Positions 48,752 to 58,287 of a DNA stretch of 64,000 nt are shown here, piece after piece (position 1 is the first letter of the stretch; every line of letters starts with the position of its first letter). The DNA comes from JAXMBX01 sp046349635 (GTDB taxonomy: Bacteria > Planctomycetota > Planctomycetia > Planctomycetales > Planctomycetaceae). The DNA is taken from positions 14,486-78,485 of the forward strand of contig JAXMBX010000023.1 of the NCBI GenBank assembly GCA_046349635.1, given 5' to 3'. The position numbers and the translations under genes are program-made. The notes below the pieces were generated by a model that was not told where the DNA came from, did no database searches, and saw only the letters and a list, made by a program, of their open reading frames with translations.

Positions 48752-50062
48752 CTACTCTCTACTGTTCACCTGCTCGACTCTCTCCTCCGCGGGGCGCGCC
48801 ATCCCCACAGCCTTCGTCTGATTCTCCGGCTTGGCGGGAGGATCGTTCAGGAACGTCACGATCACCCCCATCTCGGGTTTCAGATACACCCCTTCCTCCT
48901 CCGCGGGAACCTTGATCTTCACCCGCACCGGAAGCGCCCCCTTGGCCCGATCGGCGATCGGCATCACCCGCGAAACATAACCCTGATACGTCCGGTCGGG
49001 ATACGACTCCGCCCGGATGCGGCATTTCTGCCCGGGCCGAATCCGGGAAATATCCCGTTCCTGAATCGAAAGATCCGCTTCCAGGTCCGAGAGGTCCGCC
49101 ATGTCGCACAGGCTGAACGAGCCGTTGAACGCGATCGCGTTCACAATGTTCCCTTCCTCAGCGTTCTTCTTCAGGATCGTCCCCGTGATCGGCGCGCGGA
49201 CCTTGCAGTTGTCCAGCCGCCACTCCGATTTAACCAGATCGCTCTCCGCCTGCTGGACTTCCGCCTGCGCGATCTCGATTCGTTCTTCACGCGGCCCGAT
49301 CTGCATCAGCTTGAACGCATAGCTCAGCTTATCGACCCGGCTGGTCATGGCCTTGTACAGGCTCTCTGCCGTGTCGAGGTCTTCCTTGGCCAGAACCTTG
49401 CGCTTGAACAGATCCTGCCGCCGGGTCAGTTCCGACTTCAGATTCGCGAGGTTCGTTTTCGCTTCCTCAAGCTCCGCTTCCGCCTGCTTGATCTCTTCCT
49501 GCCGGTTCCCCCGCTGCAGTTCGAGCAGACGCTGTTTCGCGAGTTCCAGCGACGCCTTCGCACGGTTGCGGTCCGCCTGGTAGTCCGTGCTTTCCAGTTC
49601 CGCGAGCACTTCCCCCTTCTTGACCCGTTTCCCTTCTTCGATATTCAGCTTCATGATCATCCCGCTCACTTTGGGGCTGACCAGAATCTGATGCGCGGGG
49701 ATCACGTACCCCTTCGATTCCAGCGCGATCTCTTTTTCCGAGGCTTGTGCGGCGACCGATTCCTCAGCCGGGGCGTCTTTGGAGGGAGCCTTTCCCTCGT
49801 TGGCGTTCGCCGTCGGGGCAGGGGCAGGGCTGCTCGACGCCGTCGCCGGTCGGGCCGGGGCTTTGGACGCCTGCAGGTTGTTCTGGTACAGGAACCACAG
49901 CGTCGACCCGAAAAACAGGAACGCCAACCCCCACGGAACCCACGCAACAGGGCGACCATTGGAGACCACTTCCCGCCCCAGGCGGAGAGATTCCACCTTG
50001 GCACGCAGCGTAGGGCTTGCGGCACCCCCTGCAGGGGGCTCCGGCGCCGAAGATCGAGTCAT
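48752..50062 (-). CDS. HlyD/MacA-family periplasmic adaptor
   Basis: About 436 residues. Cytosolic start, one anchor (VPWGLAFLFFGSTLWFLY, about 45-62), a Pro/Ala-rich linker, a biotinyl-lipoyl half (VSPKVSGMIMKLNIEEGKRVKKGEVL), a long coiled coil (about 160-270), the returning half (VRAPITGTILKKNAEEGNIV) and a beta-barrel. First gene of the exporter unit adaptor-ATPase-permease-permease on the minus strand; a 277-bp repeat-filled gap separates it from the ATPase. Start ATG 50062 is preferred. Confidence 0.88.
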   Translation of the reverse strand: MTRSSAPEPPAGGAASPTLRAKVESLRLGREVVSNGRPVAWVPWGLAFLFFGSTLWFLYQNNLQASKAPARPATASSSPAPAPTANANEGKAPSKDAPAEESVAAQASEKEIALESKGYVIPAHQILVSPKVSGMIMKLNIEEGKRVKKGEVLAELESTDYQADRNRAKASLELAKQRLLELQRGNRQEEIKQAEAELEEAKTNLANLKSELTRRQDLFKRKVLAKEDLDTAESLYKAMTSRVDKLSYAFKLMQIGPREERIEIAQAEVQQAESDLVKSEWRLDNCKVRAPITGTILKKNAEEGNIVNAIAFNGSFSLCDMADLSDLEADLSIQERDISRIRPGQKCRIRAESYPDRTYQGYVSRVMPIADRAKGALPVRVKIKVPAEEEGVYLKPEMGVIVTFLNDPPAKPENQTKAVGMARPAEERVEQVNSRE

Positions 50063-50280
50063 TTCAGCCACGTTGACCGGCCCGTACTTTCCTGGAATAA
50101 CGGTGAAAACTGGGGATTTGCCCGTTTTTAGAAGGGTAGACAATCAGCGTATCAGAATTATAGACAGGCGTCTCGCCCATTTTCCCCGTTCCCTACCCCT
50201 GGCTGTGGCCGGGAAACGCACTTAGGTTACAAAAATCGGAAGGAGGGGGAAGGGAATCGGGAGTTCCCATCTCGCGACCA

Positions 50281-51771
50281 TCACGAGAACAGCTTGTGGA
50301 TCCGCTGACCTTGGTACAGCGGATGGACCCGGTTGGTCTGGTCGTGGTACTCCATACTCTCAGGCAGACCCAGAGCGGAGAAGATCGTCGCCGCGAAATC
50401 CTCGGGCGTATGGGGCTCGCTGTTGGGATACGCCCCGATCGCATCGGAAGACCCGATGACATTCCCACCCTGGACCCCGCCACCTGCCAAGAGAACCGAC
50501 TGCACCGCCCCCCAGTGGCCGCGCCCCGCCAGCGTGTAATAGGGACGCTCAATCGTCACCCGCGGCGTTCGGCCAAATTCCCCCGCCATCACGATCAGCG
50601 TGCTCTCCAGCAGCCCCCGCTCCTGCAGGTCGTCGATCAAGGCACACACACCTCGATCCGTCGGCGGAAAAGTTTGTCCTTCAGATGTGGGAACTGGTGC
50701 CCGTGCGTGTCCCACGTCTCATCATTCCCCAGGTTCACCTGCACGAGATTGACTCCCCGCCTCAACCAGCCGCGCCGCCATGAGCAATGACCAGCCGAAG
50801 CAGTTGCGACCATACCGGTCGAGATCCGCCGCCGGAGCCTGCGTGACGTCGAACGCCTGCCGCACGTGGCGATCCATCAGCAGAGACACTGCAGCCGATT
50901 GGAAACGGTCGTATTCCGACGCGGATGCAGTCGCCTCCAAGGAGGCCCGTTGATGGTCGAGATAATCCAGCAGCCCCAGACGCCGCTCCATCCGCTGCGG
51001 CAGAATCCCTTGTGGCAGAGACAGGCTCGGAATTTCAAATTTGCGCTTCAGGGAATGATCCGGCGCATCAGCGTGATCGAAACCATACTCCGGGAAAGCG
51101 CCGTACGACTTGGCATCAAACGCAGCCGCTTCCAGGAACCACGGATCGCGCGTCGGGCCGAGGATCCCCGAGAACTGCCCCGGGATCACCCGCCCCGTGC
51201 TATGCACCAGTTTCTCAGGCAGCACAATCGCCGGCGGAAGATTATTGCGCGGGCGCGTGAGCGTCGCGGCTAATGAGGCAATCGAGGGCCAGTCCGTCGG
51301 CAACGGGCTGGAGGGATTAAACCCCGGAGGCAACAACGACCGCCCCGTGAGCATGATGTGATGCCCCGCCGAGTGATCGTTGGAGTGATGTGTCAGCGAA
51401 CGGACAACCGACCACTGATCGCTCCGCTGCGCAAGCAGCGGCAGGTGTTCGCAGATCTGCAGGCCGGGAGTCCGCGTTGAAATCGGCTGGAATTCCCCTC
51501 GGATGTTGTCCGGTGCCTGAGGCTTCATATCGAAGCTCTCATGCTGCGCGAGTCCCCCGGAGAGGAAGATGAAGATGACCGACTTCGCCGGCGCTGGTTT
51601 GCTCGCTGACTTTTCCTGCGCCGCATGCAGCGCGGCGAGGTGTCCCGACCCCAGCCCCAACAGGCCGATCCCCCCCGCCTGGATCATCGTCCGGCGGGTC
51701 AGTTTCGGGTGCAGGAACGCTGCCCCCGGCGGGGAGCTTGAACTGAGCGGGTTGAGCCGGGGGTGGTTCAT
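50281..51771 (-). CDS. DUF1501 domain-containing protein, two frameshifts
   Basis: About 496 residues after repair. Twin-arginine signal (LTRRTMIQAGGIGLLGLG), KSVIFIFLSGGLAQHESFDMKP, SGHLAALHAAQ and ICEHLPLLAQ. The literal frame ends at 50722 after WSLLMAARLVEAGS. The next frame gives VNLVQVNLGNDETWDTHGHQ and FPHLKDKLF, then a further shift near 50675 leads to PPTDRGVCALIDDLQERGLL, VMAGEFGRTPRV, GRGHWGAVQSVLLAGGGVQG, and the stop at 50281. No DUF1549/DUF1553 partner next to it, unlike the copy at 14677. Confidence 0.85.
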
Positions 51772-51944
51772 GGGCAGCCAGGCAGCTGAGGTAATCAGGC
51801 AGGGGGCCATTTCGGGGAGCGGTTGCGCAGCTTTGATTTTATTCGATCGGCGGGGGGGTTCAATCCGCATCCGCCTCCGCAGGCACAGAATATCGAGAAA
51901 GTTTCGGGGGGTCGCGAAAGATTGAACGGCAGGAAATACCGAAA

Positions 51945-51960
51945 TGTTCCACGTGGAACA
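51945..51960. other. parS-type site 1
   Basis: TGTTCCACGTGGAACA is a perfect 16-bp palindrome equal to the chromosomal ParB-binding consensus (TGTTNCACGTGNAACA). Symmetry extends to 22 bp (51942-51963). Confidence 0.87.
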
Positions 51961-52094
51961 TTTTGAACTCCCGGTTGTATGGTGTCAGAAACCATCGCGC
52001 GGGCGGGAATTGTCGCCTGTTCGACCTGGGGGGACTACCGCCTGTTCCGCCCAGTGGGTACGGCCGAATGTTCCCCCCGGCAGTTCCTGCCGAA

Positions 52095-52110
52095 TGTTCC
52101 ACGTGGAACA
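52095..52110. other. parS-type site 2
   Basis: A second TGTTCCACGTGGAACA, symmetry 20 bp (52093-52112), exactly 150 bp from site 1. Both are intergenic. Confidence 0.87.
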
Positions 52111-52469
52111 TTCTAGAGCGGACCGGACCGACGGGAGATGTGGATTCGGCAGGGGGGGCAGACCGGGTCGTGGCTCCGGGCGGGGGGGAAACTCTTAGTT
52201 CGCGCTTAATTCGGACAAAAAGTTTCGAGTCTCGGAAAGCAGACCCCTCTTGCGGGGAATGGGGGATCTGATAAGATCCGGGGTGGTTGGTCAGGCGGTT
52301 GACGTGGGTTAGTTCTTTCGGAAACAGCAATCTGATTTCCTGCAGAATCGTGACTCAGCAGTATGTGTCGTCAGTCCCACCTTCGGGCCAGGAGTCATGG
52401 CCCCTTTCGAGCGATCCGGAAAGTGTATGTATTGCGGGTCCGTTTGGTTTCATGCAGAGGAGAATTTCG

Positions 52470-52784
52470 GTGGGTAAACGGTTGTATGTCGGAAATCTGG
52501 CTTATAGTGTCACGAGCTCGTCGTTGCAGGAATTGTTTTCTCAGTTCGGTACGGTCGCCAGCGCGCAAGTGGTGGAAGACCGTGAAACGGGCCGGAGCAA
52601 GGGCTTCGGATTCGTCGAGATGGGGAGCGACGCGGAAGCGAACGCGGCCATCGAAGGTCTGAACCAAAAGCAGCACGACGGTCGGGCTCTGACGGTCAAT
52701 GAAGCTCGTCCCCGCGAAGAACGCGCTCCCCGTGGTGGTGGCGGTTACGGCGGAGGCGGCGGTGGTCGCGGTGGACGCTGGTAA
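52470..52784 (+). CDS. RRM-domain RNA-binding protein, glycine-rich tail
   Basis: About 104 residues: a single RNA-recognition motif with RNP2 RLYVGNLAYSV and RNP1 RSKGFGFVEM, then a Gly/Arg-rich tail (GGGGYGGGGGGRGGRW). Cyanobacterial and planctomycete homologues act as cold-inducible RNA chaperones. The GTG at 52470 has AGAGGAG about eight bases upstream and gives the usual GKRLYVGNL start; an ATG at 52452 is the alternative but lacks a ribosome site. Followed by an intrinsic terminator. Confidence 0.9.
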   Translation: MGKRLYVGNLAYSVTSSSLQELFSQFGTVASAQVVEDRETGRSKGFGFVEMGSDAEANAAIEGLNQKQHDGRALTVNEARPREERAPRGGGGYGGGGGGRGGRW

Positions 52785-52822
52785 GCGTTCCTGCTGACTG
52801 ATTTTTGTTAAAGACGAGAAGG

Positions 52823-52855
52823 CACCGGAGTTTCATGACTCCGGTGTCTTTTTTT
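52823..52855 (+). terminator. Intrinsic terminator after the RRM gene
   Basis: CACCGGAGT-TTCATG-ACTCCGGTG hairpin followed by a T7 run. Confidence 0.92.
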
Positions 52856-52857
52856 AT

Positions 52858-53169
52858 GCAGAGAGTTAATCGTTTGTGAGTTACAGGCCGCGTTGTCGGC
52901 ACAGCTTGACGCAGCGCGGCCAGAAAAGCGTTTTCAGGTCTACAGAATCTTTATCAATTCGTCTTCACAAATGCCGATGTATCTCCCTGTCGCAATCGCG
53001 ACACGATACACGACCTCAAATCTCTCGTCCAAACATTGCCGGAGGACCAATCCATCTTTCGTAGTCCCTGATCGCGAACAGGGGACCACCTCCCAAAGAG
53101 GGGCCTCGATCAGCGACTATCTCGAAGCGACTCCACCGTCGCAAACAGGACATGAGATTTGCGTGCATG
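52858..53169. other. Gene-free stretch between two terminators, possible small transcript
   Basis: About 310 bp with no protein I can support. It contains a hairpin GGCCGCG ... CGCGGCC at 52887-52922 and ends at the terminator 53170-53206, so a short + strand RNA is possible. A minus-strand frame 53016-53168 (50 codons) has no ribosome site. Confidence 0.3.
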
Positions 53170-53206
53170 ACCGCAGCGCTCTTTACAGGGCGCTGCGGTT
53201 TTTTTG
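53170..53206 (+). terminator. Intrinsic terminator
   Basis: CCGCAGCGC ... GCGCTGCGG (53171-53179 / 53190-53198) followed by T7. Oriented for + transcription although no + gene is supported just before it; it lies opposite the end of the minus-strand FtsK-type gene. Confidence 0.82.
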
Positions 53207-53217
53207 TTCTTTGCACC

Positions 53218-56200
53218 TTAGCGGATGACGAATTCGGAGAGGCCGTCGGTTGGATCCTGATTGGGCGGATCCTGGTTCCCGGGCGGGGTCGCAGGGGGAG
53301 GGCGGTGCGAGGCGATCCAGCGGAGCCATTCGTCGTTTGGGGGGCCGTAGGGGCGGAATTTTTCCAGCGTGCCCCGTTCATCGGAGTAGAGAATCGCGCG
53401 GTTGGTTCCGAGGCGCGACGCGGCGGGGGAATCGATGAGGTTGCTGGAATCGGTCCCGCTCATCTGGAACAGAACCCGCATTTCAAATTCTCGGAGCGTC
53501 TGACGCTGGAACCAGCGATCGACGTTGTTGTAGGAATCGCACCAGATGATGGCATGGACGCCGACGGCGGGGCCGTCACGGAGAATGTCCCCCAGCAGTT
53601 TGCCGGTGCTGACTTTCTTTTCCTCGCCGAAGGAGGCGAAGCCGAAATCGTCATCGGATTTGCGCAACGAGCGGAACCGGCTGAGGTCGTCGATGACGAT
53701 GAACAGGGCGGGTTGCGGAGCTCGTTCTTCCTGGCGGCGGGTGACTTCCGCGGCGAGTTCCGAAATCACGGGGTCCACGTCATCCGGTCCTGTGATCCGC
53801 ACGGCCCGCGGAAAGAGCTGGAGGATCTTGGACCAGCGAACAGCATGATCCTCCGCGGAGGTACCGGAGCAAAGCGTCATCCGCGGCTGCGCGTCTCCCG
53901 TGGATTCCGTTGACGGGGCGAGCGCGATGAGCGTGTTGGCGAGGATTCCCAGGGCTGCATCGGCATCCTGGCCGACAACGAGGAGGTTCGTCCCCGAACG
54001 TCGGGGGAAGGTGATATCGGTCGGGCCGGTGATGGCGACAGATTCCCCGAGCCAGGCGGATTCGGGCTGCGCTTCGCCGGCGGCTTCTGACGCAGGCGAC
54101 TGGACAGCGGCGGCGAGGGCTGCGTTGCGGAGCGGATCGGCGGGGACGTTTCCTTCGAAGATAATCGGTTCGGGCCAGGTGCGGCCGGTGGAACGGGCGC
54201 GAGCTTCGATCTGCGCAAGGAGCACATCGCGGTCGGAGTCGTTCATCCAGGCGATCTGGAAGGGGTTGTTTCCTTCGACGAGGCCGTTGGCATCGTTGTA
54301 GATTGCTTCACCCGGACGGGTGAGAAGTCGCGCGGCGGAGTTCTCTTCGCTGAGGATCAAATGGGCATCGGACTCGCTGCATTGCAGCGCGATGCGGACG
54401 GACATCTGTCCGATGGTCGTGCGTGCGAGTGAGTAGGCCCCACCGAGGGTCTGTGAACCGAGAAGGACATGGATGCCGAAGGCACGACCTTGGCGAACCA
54501 GACGATCGAGGAGCAGGGCCGCGGTTTGCGAATAGCGGTCATCCTCGACGAAGAATTCCTGGAATTCGTCCACCATCAGCAGGATGCGGGGCATGATGGC
54601 ATCGGGATTGTCGTTGCGATAGGAGGCGATATCCTGCACACCGGCGGCGCGGAAGAGTTGCCCCCGTTCCTCCAGGATGGCATCGAGCCGCTGAAGGACG
54701 CTGACGCCGAATTCACGATCCGACTCAATCGAAATGACGCGGGCATGCGGCAGGTGATGGGTGGCGTAAGTTTTGAACTCGACCCCCTTCTTGAAGTCGA
54801 CGAGATAGAACTCGATCTCATCGGGGGAGTAACGAAGGGCGAGATTCGTGACGAGGATGTGCAACAGCGTCGATTTCCCGGACCCGGTTTTCCCGGCGAC
54901 GAGGACGTGCTGCGAGGTTCCTTTGCCGAGGCGGAGGTGCTGCAGGTGCGTGGCCCCCGCGCGGCCGAGCGGGACGTCGATCTGGGAGCGACTGTCGGCG
55001 GACCAGTAGGCATTTGGCGCCGGGACGATGCGGTGGAACGGGACTTCCACGCGGCGGAGGTGTTTGGAAAGTTCACCGATGCGACGGACCAGGGCGACGG
55101 TATCGGCGGCGGTCGGTAACGGATCGGATTGCAGAGGGATGGGAATCGAGGTGAGGGTGCGGTCCTCGAACTGCTTGCCGTTCCAGTGAAGGGTGTGCGA
55201 GGCCCGCTCGAGCTGGGCGAGTTCCTCGCCGCGGTAGGTCGCGACGGCCATGTCGCGGCTGATGATCGTATGCACGCCGCAGCGGGGGCCGTTGGTGACA
55301 ATACTGAGCAGTCTCTGGGTGGCCCGTTCGCTGAAGCCGGTGGGAAAATTGGCAACGACCAGAATGCGGTACGGCTCGGCGACTTCGCCGGCATGGTGGT
55401 TGTATTCTTCGATGGAGGCGAAGTCGTTGCGAAGGTACTTCTGGAACACATTCTCCATGTGTTCGGTGAGGTTGGCGAGTTGTTGCTCGATGTGAGCGGG
55501 TTCGGTCCAGATACGGCTGGTGATCAGCAGTTCATCGAAGTCGGCGAGATGCATGAAGGCGGCGAAATTCTCGCCGAGTCCGACGGGATCGAGAATCGTG
55601 ACCCGGACGTTCCCCGGCGTGATCTGCGTCAGGAGACGGAGGAGCGCCAGGCGCAGGAGCAGAACCCCCTGCATGCGACCGTTGTCGCGGCAGTTGAGGA
55701 GCAACGGAGGGGAATCCGGGAAGGGATGAATCGCCGGAAGGGGGAACGTGGACTGCGCGGGAAGCAGGCGGGCATCTTCGGGGAGGCCTCCGGGGATGTC
55801 GGCAAGATTGACGAGCAGATCTCCGAGGCGGACGCCGGGGAGGTTGGCGGTCTGTTCGGGTTGCCAATCGGGACGGAGGATCTGGTCCCAGGCGGGAAAA
55901 GTCTGTCGACCGAGATCGGAGTAAGCCTGTGCGACCTGCGAAAAGCGGGTGAAGTTCTGAGACCATTCAGTGGAGAGCTGCTGCCATAGTGCGGAATGGC
56001 GCGCTTCCCGTTCGCGACTCCGTTGCTGATAGAAGCGGATGAGCTGGTCGCGATCCTGCTCGAAGCCGAGGCGGATGGAGTTCACCTGATGCTGATAAGC
56101 GAGATCCGCGGCTTGAGAATCCTGCTGGAACTTTGTCGTCGCGGCCTGGAGAGCCTGATTGTGCTGCTCCGTCTCCGCGTGCAGGTCCTGCTGGAGTTTG

Positions 56201-57378
56201 ACGGTCAATTCGTGCAGGGTGTTGTCCCGGATATGAGCGAACTGTTCGAGTGCTTTCTGACGCCGTTCGACGGCGGGGAGATACTCGGCATTGTACTTGG
56301 TCTGGAAGTGCTTGAGGTCTTCGCGGGCGTACTGCTGCCAGGCCTGCTGCGACCAGTGGAGGTTGATGAGATCCTGCTGCAGGAGCGCCATGGCGGCCGA
56401 GGTCTGTCCGATCCCGATGCGAAAGAGGATGAAGACGGTCAAGAGAGAGAGAAAAACCGCGGCGGCAGCGGAAATGGCCAGCCAATCGTTGGGCCGGAAC
56501 CCCGTCTGGCCAATGGTCGTGGGGTCGAGCAGCAGAAAGAGGGCCGCGAAGAAGCCCCCGGCCACGAGGAGCAGCAGGAGGAGCGGCAGAGGTCCGATGA
56601 ACACCTGCGGAAGCAACTGACGACTGAGGTACTTGAAATGGGCGCGGAGGGCGACGCCGGCCGCATTGAAGGCCTGCAGCGCGGCTTCGCGGTTTTCGGG
56701 AATCGGTTCGGGGTCGGGGGCTTCCTCTTCCTCGTCGATCTTGTAGCGGCGTTTCCGGGCGAGCGTTTTGGCTTGTTCAAAAATTGTTTCGAGATCGGTG
56801 GTCTGCTGGACGAGTTGATCGCGGGTGAGTTTGAGTTCGGCCTGGAGGCGTTCGAACTGGCGCTTGGGGCTGGATTCGGAAGAGTCGTCCGTCATCGAGG
56901 AGACGAGCCAGGAATTCTCATCGTACTTGGCGTGAGTCTTCTGCTCGTCGTCGGCGAATTTCTGCCGGATCAGATGAGTGGTGTTGTCGAAGGTGGAGCG
57001 GAGGGATTGGACCTGGGCGTTGTACTCGGACTGCAACTGCTGCTGTGCGGAGGCATGTTGCTCGTGGGCCTCCGCGAGGGCCTGGTCATATTGGGCGGAG
57101 CGTTTTTCGAGGGCCTGGTCGAGGGTGTCGGTGACCCCGCCCGCCAGAAGATCCTCTTCGCCGGTGAGCTGTTGTTCGGCCTGGACGCGGTGCTGGACCG
57201 TGGTCTGGAGGTCGGAGATCAGCTCGCGATATTGCTCGGAGTCAAACGGATTCGGAGTGGAAGTCATATCACTTAAGCCGGCCGGTGGGAGAATGTCGGA
57301 AGCGCCGGTTTCATGATCCCCCGGAGGCAAGTCGGGTTCCGGCGGGAAGGTGGAAGGAGTCAGGAAATCGACGCTCAT
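53218..57378 (-). CDS. Large FtsK/SpoIIIE-domain ATPase with coiled coils, EccC-like
   Basis: About 1386 residues. N-terminal Gln/Glu-rich coiled coil (about 40-230), two membrane spans (PLPLLLLLLVAGGFFAALFL and DWLAISAAAAVFLSLLTVFI, about 255-325), a second coiled coil (about 340-520) and three P-loop-like modules. Module 1 (about 560-760) lacks Walker A. Module 2 has VLVAGKTGSGKSTLLHIL (about 830), YLVDFKKGVEFKTYATHHLP and Walker B ILLMVDEFQEFF (about 930). Module 3 (LLVVGQDADAALGILANTL, LFIVIDDLSRF) is degenerate. This order resembles EccC of type VII secretion rather than septal FtsK, which has one motor and a gamma domain. Last gene of a four-gene minus-strand cassette. No frameshift seen. 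Confidence 0.88.
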   Translation of the reverse strand: MSVDFLTPSTFPPEPDLPPGDHETGASDILPPAGLSDMTSTPNPFDSEQYRELISDLQTTVQHRVQAEQQLTGEEDLLAGGVTDTLDQALEKRSAQYDQALAEAHEQHASAQQQLQSEYNAQVQSLRSTFDNTTHLIRQKFADDEQKTHAKYDENSWLVSSMTDDSSESSPKRQFERLQAELKLTRDQLVQQTTDLETIFEQAKTLARKRRYKIDEEEEAPDPEPIPENREAALQAFNAAGVALRAHFKYLSRQLLPQVFIGPLPLLLLLLVAGGFFAALFLLLDPTTIGQTGFRPNDWLAISAAAAVFLSLLTVFILFRIGIGQTSAAMALLQQDLINLHWSQQAWQQYAREDLKHFQTKYNAEYLPAVERRQKALEQFAHIRDNTLHELTVKLQQDLHAETEQHNQALQAATTKFQQDSQAADLAYQHQVNSIRLGFEQDRDQLIRFYQQRSREREARHSALWQQLSTEWSQNFTRFSQVAQAYSDLGRQTFPAWDQILRPDWQPEQTANLPGVRLGDLLVNLADIPGGLPEDARLLPAQSTFPLPAIHPFPDSPPLLLNCRDNGRMQGVLLLRLALLRLLTQITPGNVRVTILDPVGLGENFAAFMHLADFDELLITSRIWTEPAHIEQQLANLTEHMENVFQKYLRNDFASIEEYNHHAGEVAEPYRILVVANFPTGFSERATQRLLSIVTNGPRCGVHTIISRDMAVATYRGEELAQLERASHTLHWNGKQFEDRTLTSIPIPLQSDPLPTAADTVALVRRIGELSKHLRRVEVPFHRIVPAPNAYWSADSRSQIDVPLGRAGATHLQHLRLGKGTSQHVLVAGKTGSGKSTLLHILVTNLALRYSPDEIEFYLVDFKKGVEFKTYATHHLPHARVISIESDREFGVSVLQRLDAILEERGQLFRAAGVQDIASYRNDNPDAIMPRILLMVDEFQEFFVEDDRYSQTAALLLDRLVRQGRAFGIHVLLGSQTLGGAYSLARTTIGQMSVRIALQCSESDAHLILSEENSAARLLTRPGEAIYNDANGLVEGNNPFQIAWMNDSDRDVLLAQIEARARSTGRTWPEPIIFEGNVPADPLRNAALAAAVQSPASEAAGEAQPESAWLGESVAITGPTDITFPRRSGTNLLVVGQDADAALGILANTLIALAPSTESTGDAQPRMTLCSGTSAEDHAVRWSKILQLFPRAVRITGPDDVDPVISELAAEVTRRQEERAPQPALFIVIDDLSRFRSLRKSDDDFGFASFGEEKKVSTGKLLGDILRDGPAVGVHAIIWCDSYNNVDRWFQRQTLREFEMRVLFQMSGTDSSNLIDSPAASRLGTNRAILYSDERGTLEKFRPYGPPNDEWLRWIASHRPPPATPPGNQDPPNQDPTDGLSEFVIR

Positions 57379-57414
57379 ACCTATTCTCGACATGCAGGGG
57401 AGCGGGGGCAATCA

Positions 57415-57666
57415 TCAGGTGGTGAATTCACCCGTGGAATCCCATGGGCCGCATTCCCGCGCGGCCTGCTCCAGGACAGAGTTGAGTTGATCAATCGACT
57501 GAAACGCCAGCATGATCTTGCTGTGAATCGGTCGGAGGTGATTGTCTTCCAGGTTCTGGCTGTTGACATCGTTCCAGTCGAGGCGGGTCTGATTCCAGGC
57601 CCGCTGCATTTCCTCATACGAGGTTCGCAACTGGGAGAGTCCGGTGTTGAGATCGGCGATTCGCAT
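57415..57666 (-). CDS. Small helical protein of the FtsK cassette, W-x-D motif
   Basis: 83 residues, no signal peptide. Two predicted helices around a central turn: IADLNTGLSQLRTSYEEMQR, then WNQTRLDWNDVNSQNLEDNH with Trp31-Asn-Asp33, then IMLAFQSIDQLNSVLEQAA. Size and hairpin layout match WXG100-type secreted helical hairpins, with Asp in place of the motif Gly. It lies five bases after the 184-residue gene and 36 bp before the ATPase. Not recognised as a named family. Confidence 0.78.
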   Translation of the reverse strand: MRIADLNTGLSQLRTSYEEMQRAWNQTRLDWNDVNSQNLEDNHLRPIHSKIMLAFQSIDQLNSVLEQAARECGPWDSTGEFTT

Positions 57667-57671
57667 GGTGT

Positions 57672-58226
57672 CTATTGTTCCGTGGGAGTGGCGGACGTTG
57701 TCGGGGAGGTCTCAGACGGAGCGGGATGTTCTTCATCCGGTTCCTTCTGGCGTTCGGCATACTGATGAAGGGCATCCGCAGATCGGCCCAGCATCGCAAT
57801 CGTGCGGGGCAGGTCGGAATCGACGGTGTAGCGGAAGGCCATGATGCGGCCGCGATAGTCGTCGATGGCACGGCTGACGCGCTGCGCCCATTTGCGGACC
57901 ACCTCCAGCATTTCGTGGGCGTGGCGGAGTCTCTCCTGGGCCTTGCGGAGATTGTTCTGTTCCTCGATGCAGGCGGGGCGCGAACCGGCGACCCCTTTCA
58001 TCTTGGCGGTGTCGAGCGCGGCGCGGGCCCGGGCGACTTCATTGAAGCAGCGGCGAACCTGGTCGCGCCAGTACGCGGGGGCTTCGCGTTCGATCCATTC
58101 GAGAGCTCCGATCGCCTGCTCATCAATCATGACGAGAGAGCGGCTGGCCTCGTCCTGAAACTTTTTGAGCGCATTATTGAAACGAACGACTGAGTCGATC
58201 GATTGAACGTGTGCGGATCCGGTCAC
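57672..58226 (-). CDS. Helical protein of the FtsK cassette, W-x-D motif and long helices
   Basis: 184 residues, no signal peptide. SVVRFNNALKKFQDEASRSL and a central YWRDQVRRCFNEVARARAAL (Trp53-Arg-Asp55) are followed by a long helical region (QERLRHAHEMLEVVRKWAQR) and an acidic Pro/Ser/Thr tail. Looks like a WXG100/LXG-type scaffold with an extension. GTG start at 58226 with GAGGA upstream. It could be a secreted substrate or a structural component. Confidence 0.78.
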   Translation of the reverse strand: MTGSAHVQSIDSVVRFNNALKKFQDEASRSLVMIDEQAIGALEWIEREAPAYWRDQVRRCFNEVARARAALDTAKMKGVAGSRPACIEEQNNLRKAQERLRHAHEMLEVVRKWAQRVSRAIDDYRGRIMAFRYTVDSDLPRTIAMLGRSADALHQYAERQKEPDEEHPAPSETSPTTSATPTEQ

Positions 58227-58287
58227 GGGAGAAGTTCCTCAGTTGGGTCGATTGTTCAGGGGATGATTCCCTATCGATTTCTATTTG

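Larger units (their letters stand above)
51700..52300. other. GC-skew switch point, putative origin/centromere region
   Basis: To the left the + strand is C-rich in genes of both orientations (e.g. 29041-29100: 25 C, 9 G; 21301-21360: 22 C, 15 G). To the right it is G-rich in both (57061-57120: 16 C, 24 G; 62701-62760: 11 C, 25 G). The change falls in this gene-free stretch with two parS sites. No cluster of DnaA boxes is evident (one weak match, TGTGGATTC, at 52140). Region 51772-52469 has no supported gene. Confidence 0.65.

Noticed and set aside
52100..52450. Cluster of DnaA boxes near the parS sites
   Set aside because: Only one weak match (TGTGGATTC at 52140); I cannot support a classical oriC box array, so the origin call rests on skew and parS only.
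53016..53168. Minus-strand 50-codon frame after the RRM gene
   Set aside because: No ribosome site and no recognisable motif; frames on both strands here look equally random.
53218..57378. Septal DNA translocase FtsK
   Set aside because: Coiled coils around two spans, three P-loop modules and adjacent small helical genes do not fit FtsK, which has four spans, one motor and a gamma DNA-reading domain.
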